NCBI GenBank assembly: GCA_028284145.1
Contig: JANQSH010000151.1
Span: 1 to 38,445, forward strand
From: Planctomycetaceae bacterium
Lineage (GTDB): Bacteria; Planctomycetota; Planctomycetia; Planctomycetales; Planctomycetaceae
Direction: 5' to 3'
DNA length: 38,445 bases
A program made the position numbers and the translations under genes. This document shows, piece after piece, positions 36,006 to 38,445 of the stretch (position 1 is its first letter; each line of letters begins with the position of its first letter). Below the pieces are notes generated by a model. The model did not search any database and was not told the origin of the DNA. It was given only the letters and a program-made list of their open reading frames with translations.

Positions 36006-36031
36006 CGTTCTGATCTCGACCGGGCAACCAC

Positions 36032-37303
36032 TCAACCACGTAATCCCCAGGGCATCGGATGAACGCGCGCGGACATCACCCAGGCCAGAATCCACAGGCA
36101 ACAAAATGTGATCATCGTCGCCTGGGCTGCTCCTGATGCGCCACTTTCGGGTACGAGAATCGCATTGGCACCGATATTGATTGTTGCTGCGACAATCGAC
36201 AAACCGGCAAGCACGCGGGTCTTCTCTGCATAGAGGATGTAGCCGGCCTGCATACGGTGCATCGCGTCAAACGCATAGCCGAGCGCAATCCAGACAACAA
36301 ATTCCTTCGCCCCACCGAACGCTTTGCCAAAGAAAACCGACACAAACCAGGGCGCAATCCACGCCAGCAGCAATGCAACAACAAGTATGCACAGGCTGTA
36401 AACGTAGGTCAGCCGGACTGCCCGGGGACGAAAGCCCGGCTCGTCGTTCTTCAATCGCTCGTAAACCCAGGGCCACCATGCGCGCTGAAACGCCTCGTGC
36501 AGCAAACCGACAATCAGACCAACCTGATAGCCGAGATAGTAGATCCCGGTCTGACTGGTGTCGTCGTAGTAGGAAATGAACAACCGGTCGGTTCCCTGAA
36601 TTACAATCGTCGACATCGCATACGGAATGAGGGGCAGGCCGAATGCAACAATTCCGCTTACAACCTGACGATTGGGTGCGAGATCTCGCAATCGAATCAG
36701 CCGATCGACCAGAAACGATCTGACACTCCAGACAGCAAGCATGCCGGTCGCCAACAGATGCGACCAGAGTAGCGCTGTCCAATCCAATTTGAAATGCACA
36801 ACCAATCCGACCGCCAGGCTGCAGGTGATCAGCGAACGGGCAATTTGAAATGCCGCGAACGATCGAACCTGATTGCGCACTTGCCAGATCACCAGCCGAA
36901 CGAGCATCACTACTTGTCCGACTGCAAAAGCAATCACGGCCCACAACCATTCACTCGGAAACGACGCAAACTCAGCAATGAGATCTTGTACAAGAAACAC
37001 GATGACCGAAATCGCCAGAGTCCCAGCCAACAAAACCAGTATCGCCTGTGTGACGTATCGGGCGAAAGCGTCGGCATCAAGATCGTAGAAGCGACGGTAA
37101 ATTGACTGCTGAATCTCGCAACCTATTAACGGCAGTATCAGGCCGCTTAAGGTGACGAAGATTGCGATCAGTCCAAAGTCAGCCGGGGAGAGATACCGCG
37201 ATAATATCGGCAGGACGAGAAACGGCACCACTCGTTGCATCACATTTGCAAACGTAAAGATCGCCGAATTACGGAGGAGTGAATTTTTCCGGATGTCAGA
37301 CAT
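36032..37303 (-). CDS. Polysaccharide flippase, Wzx/MATE superfamily
   Basis: A 423-residue polytopic protein with about 12 helices, consistent with an oligosaccharide flippase (polysaccharide biosynthesis protein family). The N-terminus shows NSAIFTFANVMQRVVPFLVLPILSRYLSPADFG, the conserved first-helix pattern of that family with its Pro-rich helix and YLSPxDFG turn. A second characteristic region is FGLPLIPYAMSTIVIQGTDRLFISYY at mid-length. It probably moves a lipid-linked sugar unit across the inner membrane for capsule or exopolysaccharide. No glycosyltransferases flank it in the window, so the polymer is unknown. Confidence 0.88.
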   Translation of the reverse strand: MSDIRKNSLLRNSAIFTFANVMQRVVPFLVLPILSRYLSPADFGLIAIFVTLSGLILPLIGCEIQQSIYRRFYDLDADAFARYVTQAILVLLAGTLAISVIVFLVQDLIAEFASFPSEWLWAVIAFAVGQVVMLVRLVIWQVRNQVRSFAAFQIARSLITCSLAVGLVVHFKLDWTALLWSHLLATGMLAVWSVRSFLVDRLIRLRDLAPNRQVVSGIVAFGLPLIPYAMSTIVIQGTDRLFISYYDDTSQTGIYYLGYQVGLIVGLLHEAFQRAWWPWVYERLKNDEPGFRPRAVRLTYVYSLCILVVALLLAWIAPWFVSVFFGKAFGGAKEFVVWIALGYAFDAMHRMQAGYILYAEKTRVLAGLSIVAATINIGANAILVPESGASGAAQATMITFCCLWILAWVMSARVHPMPWGLRG

Positions 37304-37348
37304 TAGAGAAATTTCCCTTTTCGTGTGACGGTTTTCGCTCGTGGCCAG

Positions 37349-37413
37349 CCGCCGTGCGTAGCACGGCGGTACCCGCGTCGAGGTATCGACGCGGCTACCC
37401 TCGCAGGCGGGTA
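37349..37413 (+). repeat. Tandem hairpin cluster (REP-like)
   Basis: Three inverted repeats stand side by side. CCGCCGTGC/GCACGGCGG has nine-base arms and loop GTA (37349-37369). CCGCGTCGA/TCGACGCGG has nine-base arms and loop GGTA (37373-37394). A weaker TACCC/GGGTA pair lies at 37396-37413. The first two are perfect and G+C-rich. The cluster lies upstream of the flippase start codon (37303) and after the stop of the Cys-rich protein gene, both on the minus strand, so it sits between them and could limit read-through or stabilise RNA. It resembles REP/palindromic intergenic elements. Confidence 0.75.
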
Positions 37414-37548
37414 TCCAGAAAAAAGTGTGGATTCCCCCACATTGGATTTCACGCCGAGTGGGAATGATGGAATATCGTTTCGACGATTGACAGCCGGATT
37501 CACATTCCGCTTGTGACTGTCGGAACCCTGCATTTTTGCGGTGTGATG

Positions 37549-37776
37549 TCAGCCGACTTTATTCCAGTCCTGATCCAGAACATCGATCGAAACAAACGCT
37601 TTCTGTTGCAGACCATCAGTATCGGATTTGTCCGAAGCCGGGCAAGCACCACATTCACTGCCACAACCACCGACCTTTTCTCCAGCGAAGAACCGACATG
37701 TCGAGCGGACCAGTATCGCAGCCGCAATCACAATGATGGGCAGGACAACCAGAGTTTGCCAATCCATTTCGGGCAT
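37549..37776 (-). CDS. FeoB-associated-like Cys-rich membrane protein
   Basis: A 75-residue protein. ATG 37776 has GGAG eight bases upstream; a longer start at 37848 is less likely. One helix spans about 7-25 (LVVLPIIVIAAAILVRS). It is followed by a Cys-rich segment with five cysteines: one in STCRFF, then GGCGSECGACP. This matches the size and layout of FeoB-associated Cys-rich membrane proteins (pfam12669 type), which accompany the ferrous iron transporter. No feoA or feoB is in view, so the link to iron is inferred only from similarity. Confidence 0.6.
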   Translation of the reverse strand: MPEMDWQTLVVLPIIVIAAAILVRSTCRFFAGEKVGGCGSECGACPASDKSDTDGLQQKAFVSIDVLDQDWNKVG

Positions 37777-38337
37777 CTCAACTTCTCCAAACTCGAATTG
37801 AACTGCCCCAGTCTTCTTAGTCGTAGGAGATGTGCCGGTTCGGCCCACTTTCTCATTTCCTCAGCCGAAAGCCAGGACACAACGCCACTCATCAGGGTGA
37901 ACGTCCCGTTGTGAATAATAGTCCACACCGCGAAAAAGGCGGTACCTGCTTCAATAATGCCTGGGTGAAGTTCTGGAATTCGTCATCGAGTTGCCATGAA
38001 GCCAGATTCGAGTCAACTCAACGACCAGCACTATGTCGATTTTACGCATTGATGCCCCAAGACAATCGGATGAACGTGAGGCTTGTTTCCCGTGAGAATA
38101 TCCTCCAGCAGGTCCGAATTCCACCCGGCTGTCAGGCGTTTGCCTTGCAAACCGGCTTTAATCATCGTGTTCCGCCTGATCATCGATAGTGATAACCGAT
38201 GGAACATCGTGGCAGCTTTACACGAAAATACCTGGAACCTTCAACACTTCTTCGCTGAATCCGGGAAAACAAACAATTGAACTGTCCTGTTCCCGAACAT
38301 GCGTCGATTGCAAACGGCCCTGTTTGAGGTAATCTAG
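37777..38337. other. Intergenic region, no recognised gene
   Basis: A 561-base stretch after the Cys-rich protein start. Short frames on both strands lack ribosome binding sites and known motifs. The promoter of the Cys-rich gene should lie here. Repeat A copy 7 begins at its right end. Confidence 0.5.
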
Positions 38338-38433
38338 AGCGTATTTCGCTCTCTTGTGGCGCGATGCACGTCCTTTGATCTGCAAATATAGGCTCCCACG
38401 AGCGAAAAGTGTCACACGAAAAGGTAAACTGCT
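38338..38433 (+). repeat. Foldback repeat A, copy 7
   Basis: Complete copy, 96 bases: AGCGTATTTCGCT at the left, CTGCAAATATAGGC in the centre, and AAGGTAAACTGCT at the right. The flanks extend the terminal pairing to AGAGC and GCTCT. Confidence 0.85.
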
Positions 38434-38445
38434 CTATACCGCTCA

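Noticed and set aside
1-38445. tRNA, rRNA, CRISPR, phage or IS transposase genes
   Set aside because: Intergenic stretches were read for GTTCRANYC-type tRNA cores, regular spacer arrays and transposase motifs; none was seen.

Overview
The window looks like a chromosomal segment of a planctomycete (Planctomycetota, probably order Planctomycetales). The grounds are the gene families: a DUF1559 prepilin-like protein with an H-X9-DG tail, a secreted DUF1549/DUF1553 plus DUF1501 pair, DUF1573, an RDD/SpoIIM/DUF4129/DUF4350 membrane block, squalene-cyclase-like repeat proteins, and a SelD carrying an N-terminal flavoprotein domain. Starts often use GTG or TTG. No rRNA, tRNA, CRISPR array, integrase, transposase or phage gene was seen.

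Layout. 1-486 is an intergenic stretch packed with three kinds of short repeat. 487-4126 (+) holds mutL (endonuclease type) and a fused aroD-aroE. 4174-7436 (-) holds a radical SAM protein and the flavoprotein-SelD fusion. 7574-9973 (-) holds a secreted alpha/alpha-toroid protein and a DUF1559 protein. 10588-15519 (+) is a tightly overlapping five-gene membrane operon that lacks the MoxR ATPase and DUF58 genes often found beside these families. 15585-19627 (-) holds a secreted alpha/beta hydrolase and the DUF1501 and DUF1549/DUF1553 pair. 19933-21237 (+) is a multi-pass membrane protein. 21238-22467 is a long gap with repeat remnants, followed by secreted DUF1573 (22468-23550) and pyrE (24223-24777). 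25286-28984 (+) is a tandem pair of paralogous membrane-anchored squalene-cyclase-like proteins with acidic linkers. 29043-30059 is an orphan DNA methyltransferase resembling M.PvuII. Then come a small secreted protein (-), argH (+), a sodium/solute symporter with its DUF4212 small subunit (-), an acidic two-helix membrane protein (+), a Wzx/MATE-like flippase (-) and a FeoB-associated-like Cys-rich small membrane protein (-).

Housekeeping functions (mismatch repair, shikimate, pyrimidine and arginine synthesis, selenophosphate supply) are interspersed with envelope and secreted proteins typical of the phylum. Functional coupling is clearest in the 10588-15519 operon, the DUF1549/DUF1553-DUF1501 pair and the symporter pair.

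The most striking non-coding signal is a dispersed, roughly 96-bp foldback element (family A, seven copies or partial copies in 38 kb). It has a near-palindromic end, a central hairpin and imperfect terminal inverted repeats. Two further families accompany it: B, next to A in all three places, and C, bounded by TTCAAAACC/GGTTTTGAA and found once inside a coding sequence. These could be MITE- or REP-like elements. Copies of A lie close upstream of several genes, and one supplies the apparent ribosome binding site of the radical SAM gene.
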